From Laburnicola sp. R22_1 (taxonomy: Eukaryota > Ascomycota > Dothideomycetes > Pleosporales > Didymosphaeriaceae), in assembly GCA_014281115.1 (NCBI GenBank), contig JACONQ010000018.1:1550001-1614000 (forward strand): a DNA stretch of 64,000 nt, read 5' to 3'. The translations under genes and the position numbers were made by a program. Positions 1 to 9,912 of this stretch are shown here, one piece after another (the stretch's first letter is position 1; every line of letters begins with the position of its first letter). Below the pieces are notes generated by a model, which did no database searches, was not told where the DNA came from, and was given only the letters and a program-made list of their open reading frames with translations.

Positions 1-188
1 GAAATGAGCATTTCCGCAACGAGATTTACAGTTTCGCGGGGTATCGCTAGGGAGATACGTTTCCGGCTCCGTGCCGCCTTCGTTAATCAACATGATTTCG
101 TAGTCAGCTCAGCTTTGACTTTGACAACGAGAGCATGACGGGCGATCTCCCGTAGTGATGTGCCGACCATGTGCAAACCTTCACGATA
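1..188. other. Flank left of transposon; no gene seen
   Basis: I see no coding or RNA feature here. The TA at 187-188 is one copy of the target-site duplication of the adjacent transposon. Confidence 0.5.
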
Positions 189-272
189 AGCTAGCGTACA
201 AGGATCCTGATCACCCGGTGTTTCTGATCACCCCATCAAAACGCGACACCTGAACAAAACACGCGATATCTC
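189..272 (+). repeat. Left terminal inverted repeat of the transposon
   Basis: It begins AGCTAGCGTACAAGGATCC and is the reverse complement of 1895-1978 with five mismatches in 84 bp. It holds an internal GATCACCCGGTG block and ends at GATATCTC, just before the transposase start codon at 291. Confidence 0.92.
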
Positions 273-290
273 TCTACAACGCTCATCAAT

Positions 291-1883
291 ATGGACGCCC
301 GCGAGCATGCTATACAATCCGCTATTCGCGATTTCGCTGCAGGTCTTTATACAAGTCAGCGTGCAGCTGCAAAGGCGTACGGCATCTCCCAGTCTACGCT
401 ATCGATGCGACTCCGTGGCGTAACAACGAGCTCGCTCAGTCACCAGCACCAGCAGCGATTAACTCCTCGACAGGAGGACTTTCTAGTAGAATGGATCCTT
501 GAAGAAGACGCGCGCGCCTGCCCTCCCTCACACGCTCGCGCGCGAGAAATGGCCAATCGAATCCTACGTATGAACGGCGACGATCGTCCTGTTGGCAAGC
601 ACTGGCTATACCACTTTATCAAGCGCCAGCCACGTATCGCCTCTGTAGTCGGCAGAAAGCTAGAGGCTCAGAGAGCTGATGCAGCGACTCCAGAGCAGTT
701 GCGCGCGTTCCCAGAGCGCTATGAGCAGACTCGACAGCGGCTCAACATACAGGCGGAGAATACATACAATATGGATGAGACTGGCGTTGCTCTAGGAGTA
801 TGTACAAACACTAGAGTACTCTCTAGTAGTCAGAAAAAGAAGGCTTACATTCGGTCTCCAGAGAATCGCGAGTGGGTCTCTATAATTGAGTGCGTATCGG
901 CGACAGGGCAGAAACTACGCTGCGCAGTTATCTTCAAAGGCCAGAGCCTACAGACTACCTGGTTCCCAGCTAAATCCGTGCCTAGCTGGCTCTATACAAC
1001 CTCTGAGAACGGATGGACGTCGAAAGCGATAGGTGTTGAGTGGCTACAGCGTATATTCATACCTGAGACGGCTATAGGTGATGGCCAGTACCGCCTTCTT
1101 ATCCTCGACGGTCACGGCAGCCATATTGATATAGACTTCCTTTGGCTCTGCAAGCAGCATCGAATCGAGCTCTTATACCTACCTGCGCACTCCTCACACG
1201 TCCTACAGCCTCTAGATCTTGCTCCTTTCTCTGTAATCAAGTCTAGTTACAGACGTCAGATCCAGGAGCTCGCATCACTCGACGACGCTGCGCCTGTCAA
1301 GAAGGAGCGCTTTATCACCTGCTATCATCAAGCTAGGGAGGAAGGCTTCACAGAGCGTGTGATTCGAGCTGGCTGGCAGGCATCTGGTATCTGCCCATTC
1401 AACATCAATCACGTGCTCAGCTCGTCGCAGGTCTCTCAGAGGCCTACTACGCCTACACGTCAGCAGCAGCCTCAGCAGCAGCTCCAGAGCTTCCTCTCGA
1501 CTCCCCAGGGCCCTCACGATCTCTATATAGCGCAGCGCAGCGTCCAGAGCGTTGAGAATCTAGGTCGTACGACCCGGCTGCTCCTACAGAAAGCAGGTAA
1601 GGCTCTAGCAGCTGCAAATACTAGAGCTGCAGGCCTAGAAGCAGAGAAAAGACGCCTTGAGCAGCAGCTAGAGATATCTACCTCTCAGTGTCAGCGTAAG
1701 CGCGTTCGAGTAGACCCAAATCAACGCTTTGCAGAGGTAGAGAGTATTAGGGAGGCTATGCGCGCAGCTGAGGCTTCAGCAGTCCAACCACGTAGATCTA
1801 CTATATCAAGCACCTCAGAAACAGCTGCTATAGCTACAGCAGCTGCAGCGCTTGAATCTATGTGTAGTCAATGGCAATTATAA
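291..1883 (+). CDS. Fot1/pogo-type DDE transposase
   Basis: Cut-and-paste transposase of 530 residues, intronless. The N-terminus (about residues 5-45) reads as a psq-type helix-turn-helix (RAAAKAYGISQSTL). Residues about 55-120 match a CENP-B-type DNA-binding domain (RQEDFLVEWI, then HWLYHFIKRQP). The catalytic DDE core follows: D162 in YNMDETG, D273 in LILDGHGSH and D309 in LQPLDLAPF. The spacing of 35 residues between the second and third Asp is the DD35D signature I associate with Fot1/pogo enzymes. A Gln-rich linker and a charged, probably coiled-coil tail (about 420-510) end the protein. The ATG at 291 lies just inside the left inverted repeat. All three catalytic residues are present and there are no internal stops, so the enzyme may be functional. 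Confidence 0.95.
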   Translation: MDAREHAIQSAIRDFAAGLYTSQRAAAKAYGISQSTLSMRLRGVTTSSLSHQHQQRLTPRQEDFLVEWILEEDARACPPSHARAREMANRILRMNGDDRPVGKHWLYHFIKRQPRIASVVGRKLEAQRADAATPEQLRAFPERYEQTRQRLNIQAENTYNMDETGVALGVCTNTRVLSSSQKKKAYIRSPENREWVSIIECVSATGQKLRCAVIFKGQSLQTTWFPAKSVPSWLYTTSENGWTSKAIGVEWLQRIFIPETAIGDGQYRLLILDGHGSHIDIDFLWLCKQHRIELLYLPAHSSHVLQPLDLAPFSVIKSSYRRQIQELASLDDAAPVKKERFITCYHQAREEGFTERVIRAGWQASGICPFNINHVLSSSQVSQRPTTPTRQQQPQQQLQSFLSTPQGPHDLYIAQRSVQSVENLGRTTRLLLQKAGKALAAANTRAAGLEAEKRRLEQQLEISTSQCQRKRVRVDPNQRFAEVESIREAMRAAEASAVQPRRSTISSTSETAAIATAAAALESMCSQWQL

Positions 1884-1894
1884 GCAGCGTTGCT

Positions 1895-1978
1895 GAGATA
1901 TCGCGCGTTTTGTGCAGGTGTCGCGTTTTGGTAGAGTGATCAGAAACACCGGGTGATCAGGATCCTTGTACGCTAGCT
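1895..1978 (-). repeat. Right terminal inverted repeat of the transposon
   Basis: Reverse complement partner of 189-272 (79 of 84 bases identical). It lies 11 bp downstream of the transposase stop codon and is followed by the second TA copy at 1979-1980. Confidence 0.92.
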
Positions 1979-1980
1979 TA

Positions 1981-2389
1981 GGACTTGTTTGAAACAGGTT
2001 GGCGTGCATGTTACCAGTTGCCTGCACCCACAGGTAATTACAACCACCAAAGTTCTACCACTTCAACGAATCAACAACCCAGCCATTGTGGGAAACGAGA
2101 TGTTTCGTGTAGGTGAGGCGCATTGGTGGTGCGGGGCCTCAGGCCCGAATATTGCTTTCGGCACATTGCCTTTTATGTCGGGCAGCCCTATCCTCGCAAA
2201 CTGACATCCCTGGGCTCATGCATCAGGCACCGCGTTCGAATTGTTTGATAAATCCTGGTAATGTTATGATCATTCGCGTCATGGCTTTTGTCTGTTCGGG
2301 CGATAATATGTTCTTTGTACGATTGTCGTGTGCAGTCAGTGACTAGACTGATGGCCTGGATATCATTAGCATGGACTAATAGTAGTATT
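1981..2389. other. Intergenic; nothing recognised
   Basis: Only short frames without family resemblance occur here. I see no RNA gene or repeat. Confidence 0.4.
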
Positions 2390-2890
2390 CAACGGTGCCG
2401 CTCGTCGCGGCTGAGCTCTGCTCTCCTACTAGTAGCAACAGTTATGTACAGTAACAGTGTAAGCTGCGCTAATTACCTTTAATTACTTATTATAGTTGCC
2501 TAAGCGCTATTCTTATAGCTAGATCTAAAGTAGTAGCAAGTGCTAAGTTGCTAGCTTTTATTATACTATCTGCTATACGTTCCTTTATTATTGCTCCCTT
2601 AAGGTAAGGGTTGTGTTAGCGTTAAGCTTATTAATACTATAGTTAAAGTAGGCGTAACACTACTCTATTTAGTAGTAGTAGTAGCTATAAGTATTCTTTA
2701 TAGAGTAGTATTAGTAGTTATTATTATAGTTAGTATTAGTGTTATAGGCGGCGCAAGGTAGAGCCTATAGACTAGTTAGTATTATAGTAGCTATAGGTAA
2801 TAGTGTATATATACAAGATTTAGTAGGGCTGCTATTTCTGTTAGCAATAGGGGTGCGTAGCAGGCATTTTGTACTAGCAGGGTTAGCTAT
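2390..2890. repeat. TA-rich decayed repeat (RIP-like)
   Basis: From about 2480 the sequence becomes very rich in TA, TAG and TTA words, with no open frame. This is the pattern left by RIP in Pezizomycotina. The left part (about 2390-2480) is recognisably similar to 22765-22890: both share a CTCTCCTA.TAGTA stretch, ACAGTAACA and TAAGCT, with differences that are mostly transitions. I cannot name the original element. Confidence 0.6.
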
Positions 2891-5384
2891 ATAGGGAGCC
2901 GTTGAATCAGCTGTCAAAGTCAATTTTGGTTGAGTTTCGGGGGGGTGAGGAGAGCCGAGCGAGTAGTAGCAGACGCTGTGAAACTTCCAGGCGCAAGGGG
3001 GTGATAGGTGATGTCACTGGTGACGAGGCAGATGGTGTTGAAACGAGTAGGTGCAAGGTGGCCAGATGTTCGATAGTTTCGGCGACGAGACCAGGCTGGT
3101 CACTGCGCTCGTACGAACATACGGGCGCACGAAGCAAGGCATTTGCAGATGAAGTCTAAGATGAGATGAAGCCATGGAGCATCGCGATTTTTCCCTTCAG
3201 TCGGGCAAAGTCTCGAAGAGTATACTGTGACGCATCGAAGGCCCCGGTGTCGTATATCCAGACAATCGCATGTTTTAGCAGGCATTGCATCTCTCACAAC
3301 GATGGTGGTGTTCGCATACTGCTCCAGCAGGGACACGTAGCCGTACCGTCGCTTGCCTCGTCTAACGGCAATGATCCAATCACGCATACGACGGATAGGT
3401 GAACAGCGGTTCCCGTGGTGCGCACTGCGCAAGTTTTACAATGTAAAGTCTCAGGAGCTGGGTGGAGACCCTTCTTATGCCGTGAAAGGCAAACGCGTTT
3501 GTGAAACAAGGCGTGAACCATCCGCGGCGCAGGGCTGTGTCACCACCTGTTGGTGTACCAGTAGCTGGTTCTGTTTTAGTGTTCGCTCATACCTTCGTAC
3601 TGCCGTTGTGGAGTGATGACGACGTTGGCCAGGTCTCCGTTTCGAGAGACAGTCGGCCATGTCGCCACTAGTTGCACGGGCATGGCAGCGCAAATGGCGT
3701 TCATCAGGCGACAGGCAACAGGCGACAGTGTCAAATTGGCAAGCCTACGCGGATGTACGCGGATGCAGCGACAAAGGACATATGTTTCAACGGGTCGACA
3801 AGTGGAAGTGGATGTGCTTGGCCATTTTGTGCTCCGGAGGGGGTTTGGCGAGATAAGAACGTGCACAGTCCGCTGTTGGTGAGACGTTTCAGGCGCTGCA
3901 AGACGGGGAGTCCCCTGTCATGAAACCGGCGACCAGCACCTATTCGGATCGGATGCCAAATGGGCAAAAAGAGATTGGCGCAGGGTGGGCGGAGTTGGAT
4001 GGATACTGCGTCGCTAGAGAGGTGATTATTGATAATGATATTCGCCAGGCGGGACCAGCGAGCTGCATTGTCCGGCGCCGGCAGCAGGACCAACACGCCG
4101 GCAGCTAGCTGGGTGCTGAGTGGCGGCAGCGCTCGCGTCGTGACGGTCATGGGCGATTCTGACGGACTTTGTGCTTTGTGGAGCGGGCATGCAAAGAGTC
4201 GGAAAGAGTGAAAGAGATTCGGTATAATTAGATGGTTTCGTGGCTGGTGGCGGCGCGATTGGCTAGCCGCTGCCCTGTAGCCGCCGTTGGCTTGCTCGAA
4301 GCGGCCGGCCGCTGGCTAATGAGCGTGGCCATGTGCCTCGCAAGCCCGCGCCTGCTATTCCGGGCGGCAGCGCAGCCAGCGCGCCATCGCGGCTGCTGTT
4401 TCTGTCTCGGCCGTGGGTGTCAACAACACGACGACCAGGCCATCGATAGAGTCCAGTTGAGTCGCCTTTCTGGCTGCGCAGCAGCGGGCATGGGCGGTGC
4501 CTGCGCATGGCGGCCGCGGTTTCAACTGCACCGCTGCATGAGCGAGCGCGCAGGGCTGCGTCGGCGGCGGTGGTGCAGTTGCCCGCCCCTGAGAGGGTGC
4601 ACGGGCCACGAGCACATCCGGCAGGCCTGGAAAGGGCAGGGGCCACCCACTTAACTTGCCGTCGGGACGCCGCCAGTCGCCATCGCCAGCTTCTTCTTCT
4701 GTCTCCTTCCTCCCCCGCCCTTTCCTCCCTCTCGCCCTCGCCATCGCTCTCTTCTCTGCGCCGTGCAGCTTCTGCTTGCATCTTATATTGTCCCTCGGAC
4801 CAACCCTACAGCCTCCTTAATCTTGACCCGTGTGAGCGCGCCAGTCCCGCCGCTCCAGCTCCCGCCAACCAAACCCCAAGCCCGCAAGCCGACGCCTCCA
4901 GCTCAAGACCCAGCCCTGCTGCGTTTGATCCTGTCCTTGACCCCTTGCTTGCTGTATTCCACTTCCACCACTTTTCCATTCGACATACTTTGCGCGCCCG
5001 ATCCTGCCTCGCCCGCCCTCGCTCCACCCATCGGAGCCTGCCTCGTCAGAAGCCCGCAGCGACGGCTACTTCGCCATTTGTTAATAGCCCAACTCAACAT
5101 TGCCCGTCGGCCGGTCTTCGATTCAAGCACCAAACTACCCGATCAATACGATCCTTAATCTTCTAATCGCACGACAATCTCCACGTTTGCACGCCCAAAC
5201 GTCCAGTCCCACATCGACCCTGCACAGCGCCCTAGTCATCTTCGCGCGCCTACCCTCCCTCCACCGCCGCTTGTAGATTCTCATCCGGCAACCCTTCGAT
5301 TCTTTATCTTTTCCGTGTGGCCAACACAGCCCTTTGTTCAGCCTTACTCTTTGTTCGCGAGCTTCGCTTCCCGAAAAAGACAAA
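2891..5384. other. Long gene-free stretch ending in a CT-rich leader
   Basis: About 2.5 kb without a supportable gene. Overlapping frames of 60-220 codons occur on both strands but none has recognisable motifs, and they are what GC-rich sequence gives by chance. From about 4680 the + strand is strongly C/T-rich up to the start codon at 5385. That is typical of promoter and 5' leader sequence of well-expressed fungal genes, so this part probably serves the gene at 5385. Confidence 0.45.
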
Positions 5385-7046
5385 ATGAGCATGGACGCTG
5401 GCGGTCTTGCTCAGATGACATACAACAACTTCCAGTCCGGTGGCATCGGCATGCCGACCGGCGGATTCGGGTCTCGCGGAAAGGGCGCCACGCTCAAGCG
5501 CCTGAGCGTTGCCTCCCCTCCCAAGGTGGCCTCGATTGCTGAGAACTCCGAGGTGGCTACCCCTCGCACTAGCCGCTCTCACCTCCTAGCTGGCCTGCGC
5601 ACTGCTCCGAAGACGCCCACGTCCGCTCAGCCTCCTGCGTCTGCTCCGTATGGCCAGCGTCAGCACAATGTCGGTGGTGATGCCGGCCGCTATGCCAGGC
5701 AGAGCGGCAATGGAGCCCAAGGCCAAGGCATGCCTCAGACTGCCATCGGCTCTGGATTTTCCGGCTCGAACCAGTACAACCAACAGCCTGCCGTGTACGA
5801 CCAGGTTTTGGCACCTCCCTCGCTTCAGTTTGAGGAGGGTGAGATCGACCCCAACATCGCCGCCCAGCTGCTCGCTACCGAGATCTATCTCGCCCAGCGC
5901 CAGCAGCAGCTCCAGCAGCAGCTTCTGAACCTCACCGCTCAGCAGTTTGGCAACATGAACTTGGGCAATGGCGGCATGCGTCCGAATCAGCCGTTCCCTT
6001 CGACCCCCTTCACCCCTCAAATGAACGCGTATGGCCAGCAATCCCAAACTCCCCTAGTTCAGGAGACTGGCCAGCCGGGCGTCTACCTGGTCTACAACCA
6101 AATGACCGGTCAGTATCAATACGTCTTGGACCCAAGCCTGCAGCAGGAAATGGCCGATTTCCAGGCTGCTGGTTTGTCAAGCTCTCCGCCTCCGCCTACT
6201 CCACGCTTCGCGTCCTCCCCGCCAAAGTCAAACACCCCGATTGTTCAGGTGTCCCCTCCCAACGAGTCCAACCCTAGCCCGTGGGCCTCTCGGAGCTCTT
6301 CCCCACCGAAGAAGTCGACCACTCCGCCCCAGAACTTCGACCCGCTTCCGCCGCCATCCGCTAATGCTTTCCGTCGCAGCCACAAGAAGAATGTTTCCAC
6401 GCTTGCTTTGGATGCGAAGGCTGAGACTCCGGAAGGACCCAAGTCCGCCTTTGTTCGGCCGGTCGGATTTCCTGCTACCCCGAACACGGGCACCTTCGGT
6501 CCTGGCCAGGCACGTGCTGGAGAACACCCAACCCGCCAGCCGCGCGGTCCGCCTCCGCTAGAGGAGCTCCAGGCCAGCCCGACTACCAAGCACGAGGGTA
6601 GCAAGAACTTTGCTGCTCGCCAACGCCGACAGGCAATGAATCTCGTTCGCGCAGGAATGGGACGTCGTGGCCAACGCCCTGGCAGTGCTGGCAGCGCGAG
6701 CCCTGTGAGTGAGACTGAGATGTCTTTCCCACTCTCCGACAACGATACCGACAGCGTGCGAAGTGCTGGGAGCGGAAGCCTTTCTGGCAAACAGAGCATT
6801 GGAAGTCTGCGTGCCGTTGCCAATGGTGCTATTGGTTCCGAGAGGAAGGCGTCCAAGGAGCGATCTTGCGATCGCACCGTCGACCGATCATATACTGCCA
6901 CCAGTGTTAGCAGCGAGGAAGGCGCTCCCGTCGGTGGTGGTCTAGTGGAGATCCGTGTCGAGGAGCAGAGGCAGCCGGATGAACGCCGCACTATGCCGAA
7001 GCTCGTTCTCACTAGTGCCGAAAAGCGCAAGACCGCGATGTACTGA
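5385..7046 (+). CDS. Conserved disordered fungal protein of unknown function
   Basis: Single-exon frame of 553 residues. I chose the ATG at 5385 because it is the first ATG in frame and sits in a good context (ACAAAATGAGC); no ATG lies upstream in this frame. The protein is mostly low complexity: Gly/Ser/Pro-rich N-terminus with a basic block (SRGKGATLKRLSV) and a TPRTSRSHLLAGLRTAPKT segment, then one helical Gln-rich stretch around residues 150-185 (AAQLLATEIYLAQRQQQLQ). A YLVYNQMTGQYQYVLDP segment follows near residue 230, then Pro/Ser-rich sequence, a basic RQRRQAMNLVRAGMGRRG block and a short tail (PKLVLTSAEKRKTAMY). From memory, the N-terminal block and tail resemble proteins kept across filamentous ascomycetes, but I know no function. 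Serine-proline sites suggest phosphorylation (inference). Confidence 0.85.
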   Translation: MSMDAGGLAQMTYNNFQSGGIGMPTGGFGSRGKGATLKRLSVASPPKVASIAENSEVATPRTSRSHLLAGLRTAPKTPTSAQPPASAPYGQRQHNVGGDAGRYARQSGNGAQGQGMPQTAIGSGFSGSNQYNQQPAVYDQVLAPPSLQFEEGEIDPNIAAQLLATEIYLAQRQQQLQQQLLNLTAQQFGNMNLGNGGMRPNQPFPSTPFTPQMNAYGQQSQTPLVQETGQPGVYLVYNQMTGQYQYVLDPSLQQEMADFQAAGLSSSPPPPTPRFASSPPKSNTPIVQVSPPNESNPSPWASRSSSPPKKSTTPPQNFDPLPPPSANAFRRSHKKNVSTLALDAKAETPEGPKSAFVRPVGFPATPNTGTFGPGQARAGEHPTRQPRGPPPLEELQASPTTKHEGSKNFAARQRRQAMNLVRAGMGRRGQRPGSAGSASPVSETEMSFPLSDNDTDSVRSAGSGSLSGKQSIGSLRAVANGAIGSERKASKERSCDRTVDRSYTATSVSSEEGAPVGGGLVEIRVEEQRQPDERRTMPKLVLTSAEKRKTAMY

Positions 7047-8099
7047 TTTGCGTCGGACGCCAAGCTCGCCTTTCTCGAGAGATGCCATCGAATCTCGCTT
7101 GTGCATATTTCTGCTGCGTCATGTCTGACGTCTCCATGTTACGTCCCCTTACGATTTATTTCCTTGTTATCATTGTTTTGCCGGTGCATGGTTGGTTTTG
7201 CTTGTTCGTTTATTTCATCTATCTACACAATTACCCTTCGTCGCCTCTTCAGCCGTGCAGCATTCTTCTATGCCGTGGTCTGGTGAGGTTCCTCTTCTCG
7301 GACTTGTTGGTTCTCGAGTCTTGCGAACTGTTTTTAATGAGCATGCGGACGACTTTTCTTCCAAGCTGCGACAAGATTGCACAGAAGTATACACATGTTC
7401 GAGCCTGTATTAGGAGGATTTCCTTTAATCGGGAGACGTTTTCACATCCAACGAGTTTCTAAGCCTGTGGCTGGAGCTCTTTGCGCTCATTTGCCAAATT
7501 TTTTTCCTGCCGAAGATGCAGAAGAAGCTTGTAGTCATGACCTCTCTCGTATTGCAGGAAGACGGCATGGCAATTGAAGGACGAGAATACGAGTGGAACA
7601 TGGAGGATGATAACCTAAATGCTATCACACTCATTCGAAATCATTTGCCCTAACTATGATGTCGATCTTTGTGGTGAAGCTCTGTTTAGTTGAAGTGTTG
7701 GTGTGTGTTTGCATGTTACTTTGTGTGACGGAATCTCTGTTAGAGATTGATTTGTGTCAACAAGCATTGTGTCTCGCATATAAGATTCGAGTCAATCACA
7801 TTTAAGTTGATCGCAAATGTCGATGGATTGCGCATTCCTCTCAGCCCTATGCTCCACATGGGGTCGTCGCGTTTTCTCGAGGGCGAGGATCGGCGCACGT
7901 GGTGGTGAACTTATCGATAGTGCAGGAGCTATGGCGGGGCAGGCACGACTGTCAACAAAAAATACAATTGCGACAAGCGCCTTTACTCTACACGCAGAAT
8001 AACAAAGACGCCGTCCAGACCTTCCCACATCCCACAGCAAGCCGTCGACGCCTGCATAACCGAAACATCGCCTTCCTTCCCTCCCCACCTCCGCCATCC
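7047..8099. other. Intergenic between the 5385 gene and BUD32
   Basis: Presumably the 3' untranslated region of the upstream gene followed by the BUD32 promoter. TG-rich and T-rich tracts occur around 7670-7740. I see no further gene. Confidence 0.4.
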
Positions 8100-9086
8100 A
8101 TGGCATCCACCACCATCGAGCCGAGCGTTCCACCCCTCCAACCTCCCTCCCCACCACCAACCACCCGCCCCCTCCACACGCTCCCCTTCCCCTTCGCCTC
8201 CTCGAACCTCGAAGTCCTCACCCAAGGCGCCGAAGCGCTCGTCTACAAAACCGTCTTCCTCACCCCGCGCACGCCGTGCGTCGTCAAATACCGGCCGCCG
8301 AAACCATACCGACACCCCGTGCTCGACAAGCGGCTCACCAAAGCGCGGCTGCTGGCTGAGGCGCGGGTGCTGGTAAGGTGTAAAAGGGAGGGGGTTAGTG
8401 TGCCGGGGGTGTTGGGGGCGGATTGGGAGGCGGGGTGGTTGGTGTTGGAGTGGGTGGAGGGGAGGACGGTGAGGGGGGTGTTGGATGGGTTGGCGGAGGG
8501 GGTTGCTGCTGCTGCGAAGAAGGGGGATGATGTGGTGGGGGATGAGGGGGGCATGTTGGATCTTATGCGGAGGGTGGGGGAGTGCGTGGGGAAGTTGCAT
8601 GAGATTGGGGTGTGTCATGGGGATCTGACGACGAGTAATTTGATGCTTAGGACGACGGGTGGGTGCGGTTCTTTGGTTGGGGTTGGGGAAGAGACACAGC
8701 GGGCTGAGGCATCTAGAGGGAGACTGACGACGTCGGAGATGCGCATGATTGCTGAAGATGGTGGGTATCCCGCGGTCTCGGTCTCGTCGCAATCTCAGCC
8801 CGACACAGAAGCTCAGTCGCAGGAACAAGCCAATCCTCTCGAAGGCGAGGTCACGCTCATTGACTTTGGGCTTGCATCGCATTCTACACAGAATCTACAG
8901 GATGAGGATAGGGCGGTCGATTTGTATGTCTTGGAGAGGGCGTTTGCGGCTACGCATCCGGCGGCTGAACCGCTGTTTAAGGAGGTGCTGAGGTCGTATG
9001 GGGAGAGCTTTACGGGGGCGAGGACGGTGTTGAAGAAGTTGGAGGATGTTAGGTTGAGGGGGAGGAAGAGGAGTATGTTGGGTTGA
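8100..9086 (+). CDS. BUD32: EKC/KEOPS complex kinase/ATPase Bud32
   Basis: Small atypical protein kinase (PRPK/Bud32 family) that works with the Kae1 subunit in KEOPS to make N6-threonylcarbamoyladenosine on tRNAs; it also has links to telomere upkeep in yeast. 328 residues from the ATG at 8100. Visible motifs are a glycine-poor N-lobe start (TQGAEALVYK, 41-50), the ATP-binding lysine K63 in VVKYRPPKPYRHP, the family-typical RHPVLDKRLTKARLLAEAR segment, catalytic loop HGDLTTSN (173-180, D175) and DFG at 255-257. After DFG come the Bud32-typical DRAVDLYVLERAF and a basic C-terminal tail (LRGRKR). A roughly 65-residue insert separates the catalytic loop from DFG, making the protein longer than yeast Bud32 (about 260 residues). 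Intronless. High confidence. Confidence 0.95.
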   Translation: MASTTIEPSVPPLQPPSPPPTTRPLHTLPFPFASSNLEVLTQGAEALVYKTVFLTPRTPCVVKYRPPKPYRHPVLDKRLTKARLLAEARVLVRCKREGVSVPGVLGADWEAGWLVLEWVEGRTVRGVLDGLAEGVAAAAKKGDDVVGDEGGMLDLMRRVGECVGKLHEIGVCHGDLTTSNLMLRTTGGCGSLVGVGEETQRAEASRGRLTTSEMRMIAEDGGYPAVSVSSQSQPDTEAQSQEQANPLEGEVTLIDFGLASHSTQNLQDEDRAVDLYVLERAFAATHPAAEPLFKEVLRSYGESFTGARTVLKKLEDVRLRGRKRSMLG

Positions 9087-9330
9087 TTGGGGGTGGATGT
9101 GGTCATGCATGCATGGGTCGTTCCGTGTGTTGGTGCCATCGGCATCGTGAGAAACATCATAACATGTTGAATGGATAAGTATCGTTGACGATGTTTGAAG
9201 GTGTCGAGGCATTGTGGTAGGGAGCGAGAGGCGTGACGTCACTCTCAAGCGCACATTTGAGGGGTTGGTTTCACTCTGTGTGGCTGCCAGTCTTGTCGAA
9301 CCTTCTTTCACTCATTTCGTTACTCTGCTG
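9087..9330. other. Intergenic; BUD32 3' side
   Basis: Probable 3' untranslated region of BUD32. Nothing else recognised. Confidence 0.4.
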
Positions 9331-9585
9331 GTATTGTTCTTCCCTGTCGGCTTCACTACACCCTGAAAAATCTCTAAGGCCACGACAGACCCAACAATAC
9401 TTACCAACATATCTAGCATTATACCCTCCCTCCCCATCATGCCGTCTGCCGACCTGCCGCCTCCGCTCGAAATTTCCCTAGTATTGTTCGCAGCACACTC
9501 GGTCACTCAAGACACGAACAATACTAAGCAGTGCAGCGCAACATGGAAGCCGGACACGGCGCAATCGTAAGAGGGGGACAATACT
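9331..9585. promoter_or_regulatory. Cluster of five AACAATAC-type sites
   Basis: Five copies of AACAATAC/GTATTGTT or a one-base-shorter form lie in 255 bp: 9331-9338, 9393-9401, 9480-9489, 9516-9525 and 9578-9585. The copies at 9480 and 9516 form a perfect 10-bp inverted repeat (AGTATTGTTC with GAACAATACT). The core ATTGTT is what HMG-box proteins of the Sox/Rox1/MAT type bind. They sit just upstream of a TATA box. The binding factor is inference. Confidence 0.55.
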
Positions 9586-9605
9586 AAGGGGGAGCTGGGG
9601 AGGGG

Positions 9606-9613
9606 TATATATA
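9606..9613 (+). promoter_or_regulatory. Probable TATA box
   Basis: TATATATA preceded by a G-rich stretch and followed about 300 bp later by the ATG at 9913. It is the only clean TATA element in this intergenic region and lies 20 bp after the last AACAATAC-type site. Confidence 0.5.
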
Positions 9614-9912
9614 GGGTTGGCTGCTGTGAGGTTTTTGGTTTGGATAGTTAGTTGCTTTTACTTTTGCACGCACACGAACACACGCATATACGGCTGGAGA
9701 TTGTTAACGAACGGATATTGGCGATTCTTCTACCTACGCTGAGGACTACTCTGGAGCTGGCTTCGACGAACGGATACCTTCGAACCTACCTACCAACCCA
9801 CCATCAAGACCTACATACTCGTCTTGCACGGTCGAGTCTCCTACAACACCTCCGAGTAATCTATCGCCAAACTCAAACACGAGCTTACGCCACCAACACG
9901 AACACCACCGAC

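Larger units (their letters stand above)
189..1978 (+). mobile_element. Complete Tc1/mariner-superfamily transposon, Fot1/pogo type
   Basis: The element is 1,790 bp and is bounded by a TA dinucleotide on each side (187-188 and 1979-1980), the usual target duplication of Tc1/mariner elements. Inverted termini of 84 bp match at 79 of 84 positions. One uninterrupted transposase frame of 530 codons fills the inside. The element does not show the C-to-T/G-to-A, TA-enriched decay seen in the repeat islands elsewhere in this window. Inference: it arrived recently or has escaped RIP because of low copy number. Whether it still moves cannot be judged from one copy. Confidence 0.93.
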
